A stretch of DNA of 64,000 nt from Bordetella genomosp. 8 (GTDB taxonomy: Bacteria > Pseudomonadota > Gammaproteobacteria > Burkholderiales > Burkholderiaceae_B). The translations under genes were made by a program, and so were the position numbers. The stretch is taken from positions 5,270,001 through 5,334,000 of the forward strand of contig NZ_CP021108.1 of assembly GCF_002119685.1 (NCBI RefSeq). The letters are read 5' to 3'. The notes beneath the pieces are model-generated. The model saw nothing but the letters and a program-made list of their open reading frames with translations. It was not told the origin of the DNA and searched no databases. Below, piece after piece: positions 26,701 to 34,711 of the stretch. Position 1 is the first letter of the stretch; each line of letters starts with the position of its first letter.

Positions 26701-27478
26701 GATTCAGCTTGACGGGCAAGGGTACGCCCCATGCGTCGGCCCACTTCTCCAGTTCCAGCCCGCTGAACACCACGTCCAGCGTGGACGTCGGCGTGACGTC
26801 GAACGGCCGCGCCGTGCCGTTCAGGTCGAACGGACTGCCGTTGATCCGCGCGTGGAACTTCGGCACCACGTCGATATCGGCGGCGTAACCGAAGTTGGAT
26901 ATGAAAGGCACCCCCAGCGCGATTTCGTCGATCACCTGCTTGCGGCCGGTGACCTTGTCGTCCATCGTGATGGCGCCGTTTTCCAGCCGCATATTGTTCA
27001 GCGAGAACCGTGGCAGCGGTGCGTCCTTGTCGGACGGCGCCGGCGGCTTGTCCTGGCCCAGCCGGGCAAGCTTCTGCTGGACGTCCGTGAAATTGAAATG
27101 CGCCTGCGCGTCGCGCTCCAGCGCGAGCCTGGGTTCGCGCACCACCAGCGCGTCCACCACCGGCGCGAACCAGAACAGCGATTTCCACGAAAGGCTGGCG
27201 TCGACTTCCGCGATCGCCAACAGCGGCGACGCGGCGGCCGGCTGCTCGATGGCGAGATCGTGCGCCCGCAGCGTCAGCGAAAAAGGATTGAATGTGATCT
27301 TGCCGACCTGGACATCGCGCCCCAGCATTCCGGCGACGTCGCGCGTCAGCGCGCGCCGGGTGACTTCGGGCACCTGCCACGCCGCCAGCGCCAGCAGCAG
27401 CAGGACGAAACCCACAACTGCCCCGGTGATCCGCAAAAACCGCCGCGAGAATCGAATTCGGGGCAAATGTCGGGGCAT
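23765..27478 (-). CDS. Giant DUF748/AsmA-like envelope protein
   Basis: This 1237-residue protein has an N-terminal membrane anchor (~15-40: FLRITGAVVGFVLLLLALAAW) and a long periplasmic region of the DUF748/AsmA type. That family builds elongated lipid-transfer or envelope-maintenance proteins. An Ala/Pro/Thr-rich disordered segment (~395-460) is encoded by hexanucleotide repeats (26160-26260). The C-terminal ~180 residues include an OmpA-like stretch (FEPGSATLTDDGKEKLKKLAAAL). The start at 27478 is preferred over 27496 because AGGAG lies 7 nt before it. The stop lies ~54 nt upstream of the dienelactone hydrolase start, so they may be co-transcribed. Its exact role is unknown. Confidence 0.82.
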   Translation of the reverse strand: MPRHLPRIRFSRRFLRITGAVVGFVLLLLALAAWQVPEVTRRALTRDVAGMLGRDVQVGKITFNPFSLTLRAHDLAIEQPAAASPLLAIAEVDASLSWKSLFWFAPVVDALVVREPRLALERDAQAHFNFTDVQQKLARLGQDKPPAPSDKDAPLPRFSLNNMRLENGAITMDDKVTGRKQVIDEIALGVPFISNFGYAADIDVVPKFHARINGSPFDLNGTARPFDVTPTSTLDVVFSGLELEKWADAWGVPLPVKLNRGLLDSDLHIVFEQPKDAVPKLRITGGVSLRDLDLREASDESLVAWQALNVRDVDALPLERKVRIGQVELVEPHVQTRRYADQRVNWLDVVDKLQRLGAGAKTEGPAPVSTVKTASVPAVAAKPGDAGAPATATTPSPASGAASAPATTPAPATATATATASAPAPAPAPVPAPAPAPASGAASPAASAPAPAAAVEPDPWRVEVGKIAVTNGQLRLRDAPTRLDYTFDKLSLAVTNVQLPQPKDQPIAIELGAENPDGATLQAKGGVILQPLALTLDAKAARLPLPPFASAVRSAAPVTLLAGTVGAAAKVDVRDHNGTYAIQASNIKLDLANVSARDESLDPPITVGLKTLSLGIDRFILGSGSSRFDLRVAGLLGEGSLASQGSLTLQPLAVKASVDLSNLNVAELAPYVASRLNATVRSVRLGAKGDVDFAAASSAGGRAATPMKVSWKGGVDVSDLNLQDRVNRADFLAWKLLSLRNMAISMAGGKPAIDLGDVTLDNFYGNVLLNSQGELNVMNLVAEPGQAGGSITQDTQAPGQATGAAAAKAAPAQTSAADKSRSGKGAAGKSSANAARNDADMPDIAVRSVTLKNGRATFNDRFVRPNYTAELSAIEGSVSAVSSTDPRPAKVSIKGRVYRTAPLTISGIVQPFAKFLTLDIQASARGVDLPRFTTYSAKYVGYPIERGKLSMDVEYSIKNRQLQASNHVRLDQLTFGAKTDSPQATTLPVMLAVALLKDRSGNIDINLPISGSLDDPNFSVGGIILRVIGNLVVKAVTSPFSLLASAFGGGGDELSYIAFEPGSATLTDDGKEKLKKLAAALADRPSLKMDIAGRADPVSDEAGLRQSWVDTRIRIARSRATGKSGRLDGSAPLTEAERAKYLADAYDNAKIDNKPRNFIGIAKSLPPAQMEDLLRQAAPAGEDQLRKLADARAQAAYEQLQQDGAPMDRIFMVAPNLSAEGVKDDGPPTRVEFALKR
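26160..26260. repeat. In-frame hexanucleotide repeats inside the DUF748 gene
   Basis: Imperfect tandem gcgggt/gctggt units (about 26164-26220) are followed by four gcagtc units (~26220-26244). They encode alternating Ala-Pro and Ala-Thr dipeptides on the minus strand. Slippage would change linker length by two residues without shifting the frame. Confidence 0.75.
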
Positions 27479-27656
27479 CCGGCGTCTCCTGTACAAGTTG
27501 CGGCATTATCGCCCCCGGGGCCGGATGGCGTCCATTATCATAGGCAGCGCCGCCCCCTGCTTCGGGGCGCGATTGAGTGCAACATCAAGGGATTACGTTC
27601 CCCTCGCAAATTCGTTTCAAATCTTGAACAGGCGCCGCGATGGCGGATGCATCAGC

Positions 27657-28145
27657 ATGTCCAATTCTTCTCCGGCCCTGAGCCATCTCGACGAGTCCGG
27701 CCAGGTCCGCATGGTCGACGTCGGCGGCAAGGCCGTGACCGCCCGCGTGGCCATTGCCGCCGCCCGCGTCCGCATGAACGCCACCGCCTACGGCCTGCTG
27801 ACCCAGCCCGGCCAAGGCAAGGGCGAGGTCCTGAACACCGCCCGCGTCGCGGGAATGCTGGCCGCCAAGCGCTGTGCCGACCTGATCCCCCTTTGCCACA
27901 GCCTGCCGCTGTCCTTCGTGGGCGTGGATTTCGCGCTAGACGACGCCACGCACAGCATCGACATCCGCGCCACCTGCCGCACCGACTTCCGCACCGGCGT
28001 GGAAATGGAAGCCATGACCGCCTGCAGCGTGGCCGCGCTGACCGTCTATGACATGTGCAAGGCGGCCGACAAGGGCATCGTCATCGAGCAGATCCGCCTG
28101 GAATACAAGGCCGGCGGCAAAAGCGGCGAATGGCGTGCCGCATAG
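27657..28145 (+). CDS. moaC: Cyclic pyranopterin monophosphate synthase
   Basis: This 162-residue MoaC converts the MoaA product to cPMP, the second half of the first molybdenum-cofactor step. Visible signatures are GQVRMVDVGGKAVTARVA, the DLIPLCHSLPLSFV segment with the catalytic Cys-His, and EMEAMTACSVAALTVYDMCKA with the conserved Glu-Met-Glu, Lys and Asp. The start at 27657 gives the usual length. It opens the plus-strand moa/moe set, while its partner moaA lies 4 kb away on the other strand. Confidence 0.95.
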   Translation: MSNSSPALSHLDESGQVRMVDVGGKAVTARVAIAAARVRMNATAYGLLTQPGQGKGEVLNTARVAGMLAAKRCADLIPLCHSLPLSFVGVDFALDDATHSIDIRATCRTDFRTGVEMEAMTACSVAALTVYDMCKAADKGIVIEQIRLEYKAGGKSGEWRAA

Positions 28146-28209
28146 GGCGCGTGGATCGCTGAGCCGTTTCCCCCCGACCCGGCGGAGTAGAATGCCTGGG
28201 CCCGGAAAC

Positions 28210-28243
28210 GGAAGGTGTCCCCAGCCGGAAGGTGTCCCCAGCC
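28210..28243 (+). repeat. Exact 17-bp tandem duplication between moaC and moaD
   Basis: The unit ggaaggtgtccccagcc occurs twice back to back (28210-28226, 28227-28243) in the 179-bp gap. It looks like a recent replication-slippage duplication; an RNA or regulatory function cannot be judged. Confidence 0.75.
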
Positions 28244-28324
28244 GGCCTCGCGTGACCTCTTCCGTCATGCCGGCATGAAAGACAGTAAGCAGACGATTTC
28301 GGGCCGCTGGCCCAGAGGTGCGCG

Positions 28325-28603
28325 GTGAGCGGATCGAACCTGAATCCCGGCGTAAGCCCGGCCATCCAAATCCTGTATTTCGCGCGCGTGGCCGAACTGA
28401 CCGGCCGCCGCGCCGAAGCCTGGCCCCTGCCCGCCGACACCATCACGGGGGCGGCGCTGCTGGGCAGCCTGGAAGAACGCTACCCCCAGCTGGCGCCTTC
28501 CGGACGCCTCAAGCTGGCGGTCAACCAGACCCACGTCAAGCACACGGCGACCATCCGGCCGGGCGACGAAGTCGCCGTCTTCGAACCCGTCACGGGAGGC
28601 TGA
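28325..28603 (+). CDS. moaD: Molybdopterin synthase small subunit
   Basis: This 92-residue ubiquitin-like sulfur carrier ends in the diagnostic Gly-Gly (VTGG), whose C-terminus is thiocarboxylated and donates sulfur to cPMP. ILYFARVAELTG and the RPGDEVAVFEPVTGG end are typical. It starts with GTG at 28325 after an AGAGGTG ribosome-binding site. It lies 5 nt upstream of moaE, its partner subunit, so translation is probably coupled. Confidence 0.93.
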   Translation: MSGSNLNPGVSPAIQILYFARVAELTGRRAEAWPLPADTITGAALLGSLEERYPQLAPSGRLKLAVNQTHVKHTATIRPGDEVAVFEPVTGG

Positions 28604-28608
28604 TCGCC

Positions 28609-29094
28609 ATGGTCATCGTCCAGGAAGCCGATTTCGACGCGGCGGCGCTGCAGGCCGCGCTGCGCGAACGCGCCGGCGCCGCCGCCGGCGCCATCGTGAC
28701 CTTCACCGGCTACGTCCGCGATTTTTCGTCGGACGAGGCCACCGAAACCCTGTTCCTGGAACACTATCCAGGCATGTGCGAACGCGAGCTGGAAGACATC
28801 GGCGCGCAGGCCATGAAGCGCTGGCGGGTGCTGGATTTCGTCATCGCGCACCGCGTGGGCGCATTGCCGCGCAATGCGCAGATCGTGTTCGTCGGCGCGG
28901 CCAGCGCGCATCGGGGCGACGCCTTCCGGGCGTGCGAATACATCATCGACGCGCTGAAGACGCGCGCGCCGTTCTGGAAGCGCGAAACCCTGGCCAGCGG
29001 CCGCAGCTTCTGGGTGGAACAACGCCAATCGGATCATGACCGGACCCATACATGGGATGCCGGCGGCAGCGCTTCATCGAAGGAAACCCCATGA
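28609..29094 (+). CDS. moaE: Molybdopterin synthase catalytic subunit
   Basis: This 161-residue MoaE forms a heterotetramer with MoaD and inserts two sulfurs into cPMP to give molybdopterin. Signatures include GAIVTFTGYVRDFS, LEHYPGMCERELEDIG, VGALPRNAQIVFVGAASAHRGDAF and the catalytic-lysine region APFWKRET. Its stop overlaps the moaB start (ATGA), showing tight coupling. Confidence 0.95.
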   Translation: MVIVQEADFDAAALQAALRERAGAAAGAIVTFTGYVRDFSSDEATETLFLEHYPGMCERELEDIGAQAMKRWRVLDFVIAHRVGALPRNAQIVFVGAASAHRGDAFRACEYIIDALKTRAPFWKRETLASGRSFWVEQRQSDHDRTHTWDAGGSASSKETP

Positions 29095-29639
29095 GCGAGC
29101 ACAAGGAAGATAAAAAAGCATCCCTGGCCTGCGCCGTCCTGACCGTCAGCGACACGCGCACCGCGGGCAACGACACGTCCGGCAACTGGCTGGCGGAAAC
29201 GCTGGCGCGCGACGGCCACGACTGCGTGCGGCGCGACCTGGTGAAGGACAATATCTACGAAATCCGCCGCGTCGTCAGCGAGTGGATCGCCGACCCGCGC
29301 GTGCAGGTCGTCCTGATCACCGGCGGTACCGGTTTTTCGCATCGCGATTCCACGCCGGAAGCGGTGTCGCCCTTGCTGGACAAGGAAATCACCGGCTTCG
29401 GCGAATTGTTCCGCCACGTGTCGTACCAGGAGATCGGCAGCTCGACCATCCAGTCCCGCGCGTTGGCCGGCTACGCCAACGATACGGTGATCTTCTGCCT
29501 GCCGGGCTCGACCGGCGCATGCGAGACGGCCTGGAACCACATCCTGCGCGAACAGCTGGACAGCCGCCACAAACCCTGCAATTTCGCCAGCCACCTGCAG
29601 AAGAAGGCGCTGGAGCACAGCGAGCGTAGCAGCCGCTGA
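29091..29639 (+). CDS. moaB: Molybdopterin adenylyltransferase-like MoaB
   Basis: This 182-residue member of the MogA/MoaB family activates molybdopterin by adenylylation before metal insertion. The family motifs are LTVSDTR near the N-terminus, ITGGTGFSHRDSTPEAV (nucleotide and pterin binding), SYQEIGSSTIQSRALAG and FCLPGSTGACE. The start at 29091 forms a 4-bp ATGA overlap with moaE and removes an unlikely 13-residue upstream extension. Confidence 0.93.
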   Translation: MSEHKEDKKASLACAVLTVSDTRTAGNDTSGNWLAETLARDGHDCVRRDLVKDNIYEIRRVVSEWIADPRVQVVLITGGTGFSHRDSTPEAVSPLLDKEITGFGELFRHVSYQEIGSSTIQSRALAGYANDTVIFCLPGSTGACETAWNHILREQLDSRHKPCNFASHLQKKALEHSERSSR

Positions 29640-29767
29640 ACCCGGCCGGGCGCACGTCGCCGGCGCCGATCCGGGCGCCCGCATGTGGCCCGGTCCCCTA
29701 CCGACCCCGATGCAGCCGCGCGCCCACGCCGCGCCGGCCCGCACATCGACAGACGAGCGGACACGAC

Positions 29768-30973
29768 ATGCTGGAATTCGACGACGCCCAAACCCGCCTC
29801 GCCAATGGCGCGCCGCGGCCCTCGGCCACGATAGACGCGCCGCTGAGCGCCGCCATCGGCCTGGTGCTGGCCCAGGACCTCACGGCAACGCTGGACCTGC
29901 CGCCGGCCGACAACAGCGCCATGGACGGCTACGCGCTGCGCCACGCCGACTACCGCGAAGGCGCGACCCTGCCCATCGACCAGATCGTGTATGCCGGCCA
30001 TGCGCCGCAGGCGCTGCAGCCGGGTCATGCCGCGCGCCTGTTCACCGGCAGCCTGATGCCGCCGGGCGCGGACACGGTGGTCATGCAGGAAGATACGCGT
30101 GAAGCCGATGGCCGGCTGACCATCACGCAGGCGCCCCGGCCGGGGCAACACGTGCGCCGCCGGGGCGAGGACACCGCCGCGGGCAGCGCCCTGCTGCCCG
30201 CCGGCACGCGCATCGGCCCCGCGCAGGTGGCGCTGCTGGCCTCGCAGGGCATCGCGCGCGTCACGGTGCATCCGGCCGTGCGTGTCGGCATCCTCACGAC
30301 CGGCGACGAGCTGGTGCCGCCCGGCCAGCCGCGCGGCGCGCACCAGATCTACAACTCCAACGGCCCGATGATGGCCGCGCTGGTGGAAGGCATGTCGGCG
30401 CAAGCCACCCACGTGCTGCACGCGCAGGACAACGAAGCGGCGCTGAAGTCGGCGTTCCAGACCCTGGCGCGCGACTGCGACCTGATCGTGAGCATAGGCG
30501 GGGTATCGGTCGGCGACAAAGACCTGGTCAAGCCGGTGCTGGAAAGCATGGGTGCGTCGCTGGACCTGTGGCGTGTGCGCATGAAGCCGGGCAAACCGGT
30601 GGCCATGGCGCACGTCGACGGCAAGCCGGTGGTCTGCCTGCCGGGCAATCCGGTGTCGGCCTTCGCGGTGTTCACGGTGCTGGTGTCGCCGCTGCTGCGG
30701 CGCATGCAGGGCCGGCGCGATCTGTTTCCGCAGGTCAGCATGCTGACGCTGCGCACCGACGCGCCGCGCCACGACAGCCGCGAGGAATTCCTGCGCGTGC
30801 GGCGCGATGTCAACAACGGCGGCGTGGGCGAACTGCAGGCCTTCGACCGGCAGAGTTCAGGCGTGGTCAGCTCGCTGCCCTGGGCGACCGGGCTGGCGCG
30901 CATCCCCGCCGGGCATACCGTCTACGACGGTGAAAAAGTGGCTTACTACGACTTCAAGCACTGGCTGTCATGA
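29768..30973 (+). CDS. moeA: Molybdopterin molybdenumtransferase
   Basis: This 401-residue MoeA inserts molybdate into adenylylated molybdopterin. The family's domain blocks are all present: PPADNSAMDGYALR, FTGSLMPPGADTVVMQED, GILTTGDELVPPGQPR, SIGGVSVGDKDLVKPVLESMG and VVCLPGNPVSAF. It follows moaB by ~130 nt. Its last bases overlap by 6 nt with the end of the convergent mobA gene. Confidence 0.95.
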   Translation: MLEFDDAQTRLANGAPRPSATIDAPLSAAIGLVLAQDLTATLDLPPADNSAMDGYALRHADYREGATLPIDQIVYAGHAPQALQPGHAARLFTGSLMPPGADTVVMQEDTREADGRLTITQAPRPGQHVRRRGEDTAAGSALLPAGTRIGPAQVALLASQGIARVTVHPAVRVGILTTGDELVPPGQPRGAHQIYNSNGPMMAALVEGMSAQATHVLHAQDNEAALKSAFQTLARDCDLIVSIGGVSVGDKDLVKPVLESMGASLDLWRVRMKPGKPVAMAHVDGKPVVCLPGNPVSAFAVFTVLVSPLLRRMQGRRDLFPQVSMLTLRTDAPRHDSREEFLRVRRDVNNGGVGELQAFDRQSSGVVSSLPWATGLARIPAGHTVYDGEKVAYYDFKHWLS

Positions 30974-31654
30974 CGGCGCGCGGTCGGCGGCGGACAGATC
31001 GCGTTCGGTGTTGACGTTCAGGAAAGCACCGGGCTGATCGTCGAAGGGGACTTCGACGCAGCCGACGCGCGACTGCCATGTTTCGACCTTGCGGCCGCCT
31101 TGCGCCAGGTACTGCAGCAGGTCCGGCAGCAGTTCGCGGGACACGAGCATGCAGACAGGTTGCCGCTGGCCCGCGCTGCAGGCCACCGCCAGGCGGGGAA
31201 TGCCGCGCGAATTACCCTGTACGCCAGTGCCCCGCGCCTGCAACGCCTGGCGCAGGCGCGCGACCATATCGACGGGCAGGAAGGGCACGTCGCAGGGCGC
31301 GGTGGCCAACCATGGGCAGCGTGACGCCACCAGGCCCGCGGCGACGCCGGCCAGCGGTCCTTGCCATTGCCCATGCGCGGGATCGTCGGCGACCACCTTG
31401 CCGTATTCGGCATAGCGATCCAGGTTGCGGTTGGCGCTGATCAACAAGGCGCCGACCTGCGGCGCGAAGCGCGCGGCGACGTGTTCGACCATGGGGCGCC
31501 CGCGCAGCAGTGCACAGCCCTTGTCCATGTCACCCATGCGCGAACCGCGGCCGCCCGCCAGGATCAGGCCGGCGATGTGCGCCGCTTCGATCGTGTCCGT
31601 TCCTGTTGGCGCCGCCAGGCCTGCCTGGTCGTCCTGGTCTTTTTGCGCGTTCAT
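30968..31654 (-). CDS. mobA: Molybdenum cofactor guanylyltransferase
   Basis: This 228-residue MobA attaches GMP to Moco, giving the guanine dinucleotide form used by formate dehydrogenases. The nucleotide-binding loop is LILAGGRGSRMGDMDKG (~26-42), followed by HGQWQGPLAGVAAGL and CDVPFLP. The start at 31654 has AGGAGG just upstream and removes a non-conserved N-terminal extension. It converges with moeA (6-nt overlap) and lies downstream of moaA, separated by a hairpin-rich leader. Confidence 0.94.
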   Translation of the reverse strand: MNAQKDQDDQAGLAAPTGTDTIEAAHIAGLILAGGRGSRMGDMDKGCALLRGRPMVEHVAARFAPQVGALLISANRNLDRYAEYGKVVADDPAHGQWQGPLAGVAAGLVASRCPWLATAPCDVPFLPVDMVARLRQALQARGTGVQGNSRGIPRLAVACSAGQRQPVCMLVSRELLPDLLQYLAQGGRKVETWQSRVGCVEVPFDDQPGAFLNVNTERDLSAADRAPS

Positions 31655-31722
31655 GCAAGCCTCCTCCTGTATGAGCCGCGGCGCCTGGGCGTTCCCACCT
31701 GGGCGACCCCGCGCGCGGCCCA

Positions 31723-31755
31723 CCTGGGTGTGGCCTACCCTGGGCCACACCTGGG
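31723..31755 (-). promoter_or_regulatory. Stable leader hairpin between moaA and mobA
   Basis: A 13-bp stem containing two G-T pairs (cctgggtgtggcc, 31723-31735; ggccacacctggg, 31743-31755) sits 11 nt beyond the moaA stop and ~70 nt before mobA. Further CCCAGGTG copies surround it. It could be a partial terminator or attenuator that lowers mobA expression. It does not resemble the Moco riboswitch. Confidence 0.5.
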
Positions 31756-31765
31756 CAGCTACCAT

Positions 31766-32884
31766 CTAGCCGCCGATGTAGCTCATTTCTATTTTCCGAT
31801 CCTGGCCCACGCCCGGCGTCGCCGCCAGGCGCCCTTCGGAATAACTGTCGCCGCGTCCGCCCCAGATGCCGGCGATCGCCGCGGCAAGCTGGTCGTCGTC
31901 CGCGTCGCCGCGTATCAAGGCGCGCAAATCGTAGCCGCGGCTGGCGAACAGGCACAGGAACAGTCGGCCCTCGGGCGACAGGCGCGCCCGCGTACAGCCT
32001 TCGCAGAAAGCCTGCGTCACGCTGGAAATCACGCCGATTTCCCCGGCGCCATCGGCATAGCCCCAACGCTCGGCCACGCGGCCCATGGCGTCGGTCTGCA
32101 GCGGCGCCAGCGGGAACGCCGCGCCGATGCGCGCGATGATCTCCGCGCTGGGCAGGACTTCCGTCATGTTCCAGCCATTGGTGCTGCCCACGTCCATGTA
32201 TTCGATGAAACGCAGGATGTGCCCCGTACCGCGGAAGTGCCGCGCCATGGGCAGAATCTGATCGTCGTTCATGCCGCGCCGCACGACCATGTTGACCTTC
32301 ACCGGCGTCAGGCCCGCCTCGGCCGCGGCGTCGATGCCGCGCAGCACGTCGGCCACCGGAAAATCGGTATCGCTCATGCGCGCGAACAGCGCCGGGTCCA
32401 GCGCGTCCATGCTCACCGTCACGCGGTGCAGCCCGGCGTCCTTCAGCGCGCGCGCCTTGCGCGCCAGCAGGCTGCCGTTGGTGGTCAAGGTCAGCTCCAG
32501 CGGCTCGCCTTCCGGCGTGCGCAGGGCTGCCAGCATGCCGATCAGCGTTTCGATGTTCTTGCGCAGCAGGGGCTCGCCGCCGGTCAGGCGGATCTTGCGC
32601 ACGCCCAGGCGCACGAACACCGCGGCGGCGCGCGTCATTTCCTCGAACGACAACAGCTGCGCATGCGGCAGGAACACGTGATTGCTGTCGAAGGCATCAC
32701 GAGGCATGCAATAGGTGCAGCGGAAATTGCAGCGGTCGGTGACCGATATCCGCAGGTCGCGCAGCGGGCGCGCGCGCGTATCCAAGACCGGCTGGCCGGC
32801 GGCCGGCAAGGACCGGGCGTGCGGCAAGGCCTGCGCATCGGCGGCCTGGGACCGGTGGTCCGTCAGATAGATGACTTTCGACAT
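31766..32884 (-). CDS. moaA: GTP 3',8-cyclase
   Basis: This 372-residue radical-SAM enzyme converts GTP to 3',8-cyclo-dihydro-GTP, which MoaC turns into cPMP. The first [4Fe-4S] cluster site is C52xxxC56xxC59 ([11 protein letters not shown]). The second, GTP-binding cluster is in the [20 protein letters not shown] region near residue 275. The protein ends in Gly-Gly, a known functional feature of MoaA tails. It is probably transcribed with mobA. Its start lies only 10 nt from the stop of the upstream regulator gene, so it may depend on that gene's promoter. Confidence 0.96.
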   Translation of the reverse strand: MSKVIYLTDHRSQAADAQALPHARSLPAAGQPVLDTRARPLRDLRISVTDRCNFRCTYCMPRDAFDSNHVFLPHAQLLSFEEMTRAAAVFVRLGVRKIRLTGGEPLLRKNIETLIGMLAALRTPEGEPLELTLTTNGSLLARKARALKDAGLHRVTVSMDALDPALFARMSDTDFPVADVLRGIDAAAEAGLTPVKVNMVVRRGMNDDQILPMARHFRGTGHILRFIEYMDVGSTNGWNMTEVLPSAEIIARIGAAFPLAPLQTDAMGRVAERWGYADGAGEIGVISSVTQAFCEGCTRARLSPEGRLFLCLFASRGYDLRALIRGDADDDQLAAAIAGIWGGRGDSYSEGRLAATPGVGQDRKIEMSYIGG

Positions 32885-32894
32885 GATGCCGTGA

Positions 32895-33992
32895 TCATAG
32901 CTTTTCCGGCCCGAAGGCCTCCCGCAGGGTGTGTATGCGCCCCGTTTCGCTGGCGTCGTAGCCGATCAGCTGGCCCACGTAGCCCTTGTAGTCCGCGCCC
33001 CGCATGATGCCCAGCAGCGCCTGCATGGTCGGCTGCTCCAGCGCGCTCTTGCGGATGGCGAAAAAGTAGCGTTCACGCGCCAGCGGTATGAAATCCAGTC
33101 CGAAGCGATGCGCCGCGGTTTCCACGCCGATACCCGCATCCGCCATGCCGCTGGCGATATGGGCGGCCACGGCCATGTGCGTGAACTCGCTGTTCTCGTA
33201 GCCATGCACCTTCGCCACGGCGATGTCCAGGCGGCGCAGCATCAATTCCACCAGTTGCCGGGTGCTGGAGCCGATCTGCCGGTTGACGAAGCGCACGTCC
33301 GGGCGGGCCAGGTCGGCAATGCCCTGGATGCGCTTGGGATTGCCCGCCATGACGAACAGGCCGGTATTGCGGACGGCCAGATGGACCAGCAGATGCTCTT
33401 CCGCATCCAGCCATTGCGCGTAGTGGCGCAGCATGTCGGTCTCGAAATCGCCTTGCGGCACCTGGAAGCCGGCCAGGTCGCATTCGCCGCTGTCCAGGGA
33501 CGCCAGGGCTTCCGTCGCGGTGCGATAGCGCAATTCCAGGTTGGCGGCGCCGCTGCCCAACTGCTGCATCAGGGCTTCCACCGCGAAGCCGTGGCTGGCG
33601 TGCAGGCGCAGGTGGGGACCGCTTTCGGGCAACAGCTTTTCCAGGTCTTCCTGCAGTTCGGACGCCAGGCTGTCCAGCATGGGCATCAGGCGCGCCTCGA
33701 TGCGGCGGTTGGCCCACAGCAGCCGCTGGGCGAATGGCGACAGCGCGGTGCCCTGCCGGCGGCGGGTGATCAGCAGGGGGGTGCCGAACACGGATTCGAA
33801 GCGCCGCAGCACGCCCCAGCCGTGCCGGTAGGACAGGCCACAGGCCCGGCAGGCGCCGGCGATGTGGCCGATCGCGTCGATGGCCGACAGCAGCGCCAGC
33901 ACTTCCTGCAGCGCGATGCCTTCGTGGTCGCCGCCACCCTGGGTCAGCCACCAGCCCGGGCGCAGGGCGACCCGGAACCCGCCGTCGCTCAT
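32895..33992 (-). CDS. ModE/LysR-like regulator with substrate-binding domain (FdsR-like)
   Basis: This 365-residue protein has an N-terminal winged helix of the ModE/LysR type (residues ~20-90: [35 protein letters not shown]), then a periplasmic-binding-protein-like sensor domain of the COG1910 kind (~115-350). AGGAC precedes the chosen ATG at 33992. It is divergent from the fds formate dehydrogenase operon and immediately upstream of moaA on its own strand, so it could tie molybdenum-cofactor production to formate dehydrogenase expression. The ligand (formate, molybdate or cofactor) is not evident. FdsR of Cupriavidus is a functional analogue at the same position. Confidence 0.8.
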   Translation of the reverse strand: MSDGGFRVALRPGWWLTQGGGDHEGIALQEVLALLSAIDAIGHIAGACRACGLSYRHGWGVLRRFESVFGTPLLITRRRQGTALSPFAQRLLWANRRIEARLMPMLDSLASELQEDLEKLLPESGPHLRLHASHGFAVEALMQQLGSGAANLELRYRTATEALASLDSGECDLAGFQVPQGDFETDMLRHYAQWLDAEEHLLVHLAVRNTGLFVMAGNPKRIQGIADLARPDVRFVNRQIGSSTRQLVELMLRRLDIAVAKVHGYENSEFTHMAVAAHIASGMADAGIGVETAAHRFGLDFIPLARERYFFAIRKSALEQPTMQALLGIMRGADYKGYVGQLIGYDASETGRIHTLREAFGPEKL

Positions 33993-34089
33993 GGCCGGTG
34001 TCCTGAAGTTATATAGGAAATAAAGTACATATTGAAAGCCACGGCTCCCGGCGATACAGTCCCGCTTTAGAGACAACGGCGCCTCTTAT

Positions 34090-34107
34090 TATGTTCGAAA
34101 AAACATA
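34090..34107. promoter_or_regulatory. Inverted repeat upstream of fdsG
   Basis: Arms tatgtt (34090-34095) and aacata (34102-34107) with a 6-nt spacer lie ~50 nt before fdsG in the 164-bp divergent region, which is locally AT-rich. It is a candidate binding site for the divergent regulator. The rest of the region shows no exact ModE-type palindrome. Confidence 0.4.
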
Positions 34108-34156
34108 TTAAAGAAATCCGCGCCGCCAGAAAACGTTGTGACAGGAGTCCGTCTCC

Positions 34157-34711
34157 ATGCGAGAAGGTCAAGCCAGGGCAGACCTGGCATCCAACGGCGG
34201 CGCCCGCGGGGGCGAACTGGCCAGCCAGGCCGCCGCGCTATCCGCCCACCCCGCCGTTGCCGCGGCCGCGCGCGCGATCCAGGCCCATCAGGGCGTGCCG
34301 GGGGCCTTGATGCCCATCCTGCATGCCGTGCAGCACGAGTTGGGCTGTATCCCGCCCGAGGCCGTGCAGCCCATCGCCGAAGCGCTGAATCTGTCGCGCG
34401 CCGAAGTGCATGGCGTGATCACCTTCTACCCGCATTTCCGCCAGACGCCCGCGGGACGCCACGTCGTGGAAGTCTGCCGCGCGGAATCCTGTCAGGCCAT
34501 GGGCGGCGAGAAGATCGCCGCCCATGCGCGCAAGAAGCTGGGCTGCGATTTCCACGCCACCAGCGCCGACGGCGCGTTCACCCTGGAACCCGTCTACTGC
34601 CTGGGCCTGTGCGCGCAATCGCCGGCCATGCTGATCGACGGCGTCCCCTATGCGCGGCTGACGCCCAAGCGCTTCGACACCATCCTGGGCTACGTCAAGG
34701 AGGGGTCATGA
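34157..34711 (+). CDS. fdsG: NAD-dependent formate dehydrogenase gamma subunit
   Basis: This 184-residue NuoE-like thioredoxin-fold protein carries one [2Fe-2S] cluster bound by C107, C112 (CRAESC) and C148, C152 (CLGLC). In soluble FDHs of this type it relays electrons between FdsA and FdsB. It overlaps fdsB by ATGA, showing translational coupling, and is the first gene of the fds operon. Confidence 0.93.
   Translation: MREGQARADLASNGGARGGELASQAAALSAHPAVAAAARAIQAHQGVPGALMPILHAVQHELGCIPPEAVQPIAEALNLSRAEVHGVITFYPHFRQTPAGRHVVEVCRAESCQAMGGEKIAAHARKKLGCDFHATSADGAFTLEPVYCLGLCAQSPAMLIDGVPYARLTPKRFDTILGYVKEGS

Noticed and set aside
27500..27656. Moco riboswitch upstream of moaC
   Set aside because: The 5' region is short and has no recognisable Moco-motif core; no other riboswitch consensus was seen.
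33993..34156. Classical ModE operator in the fds divergent region
   Set aside because: An AT-rich TTATATA-like word occurs, but no matching second half at the spacing of the ModE consensus.
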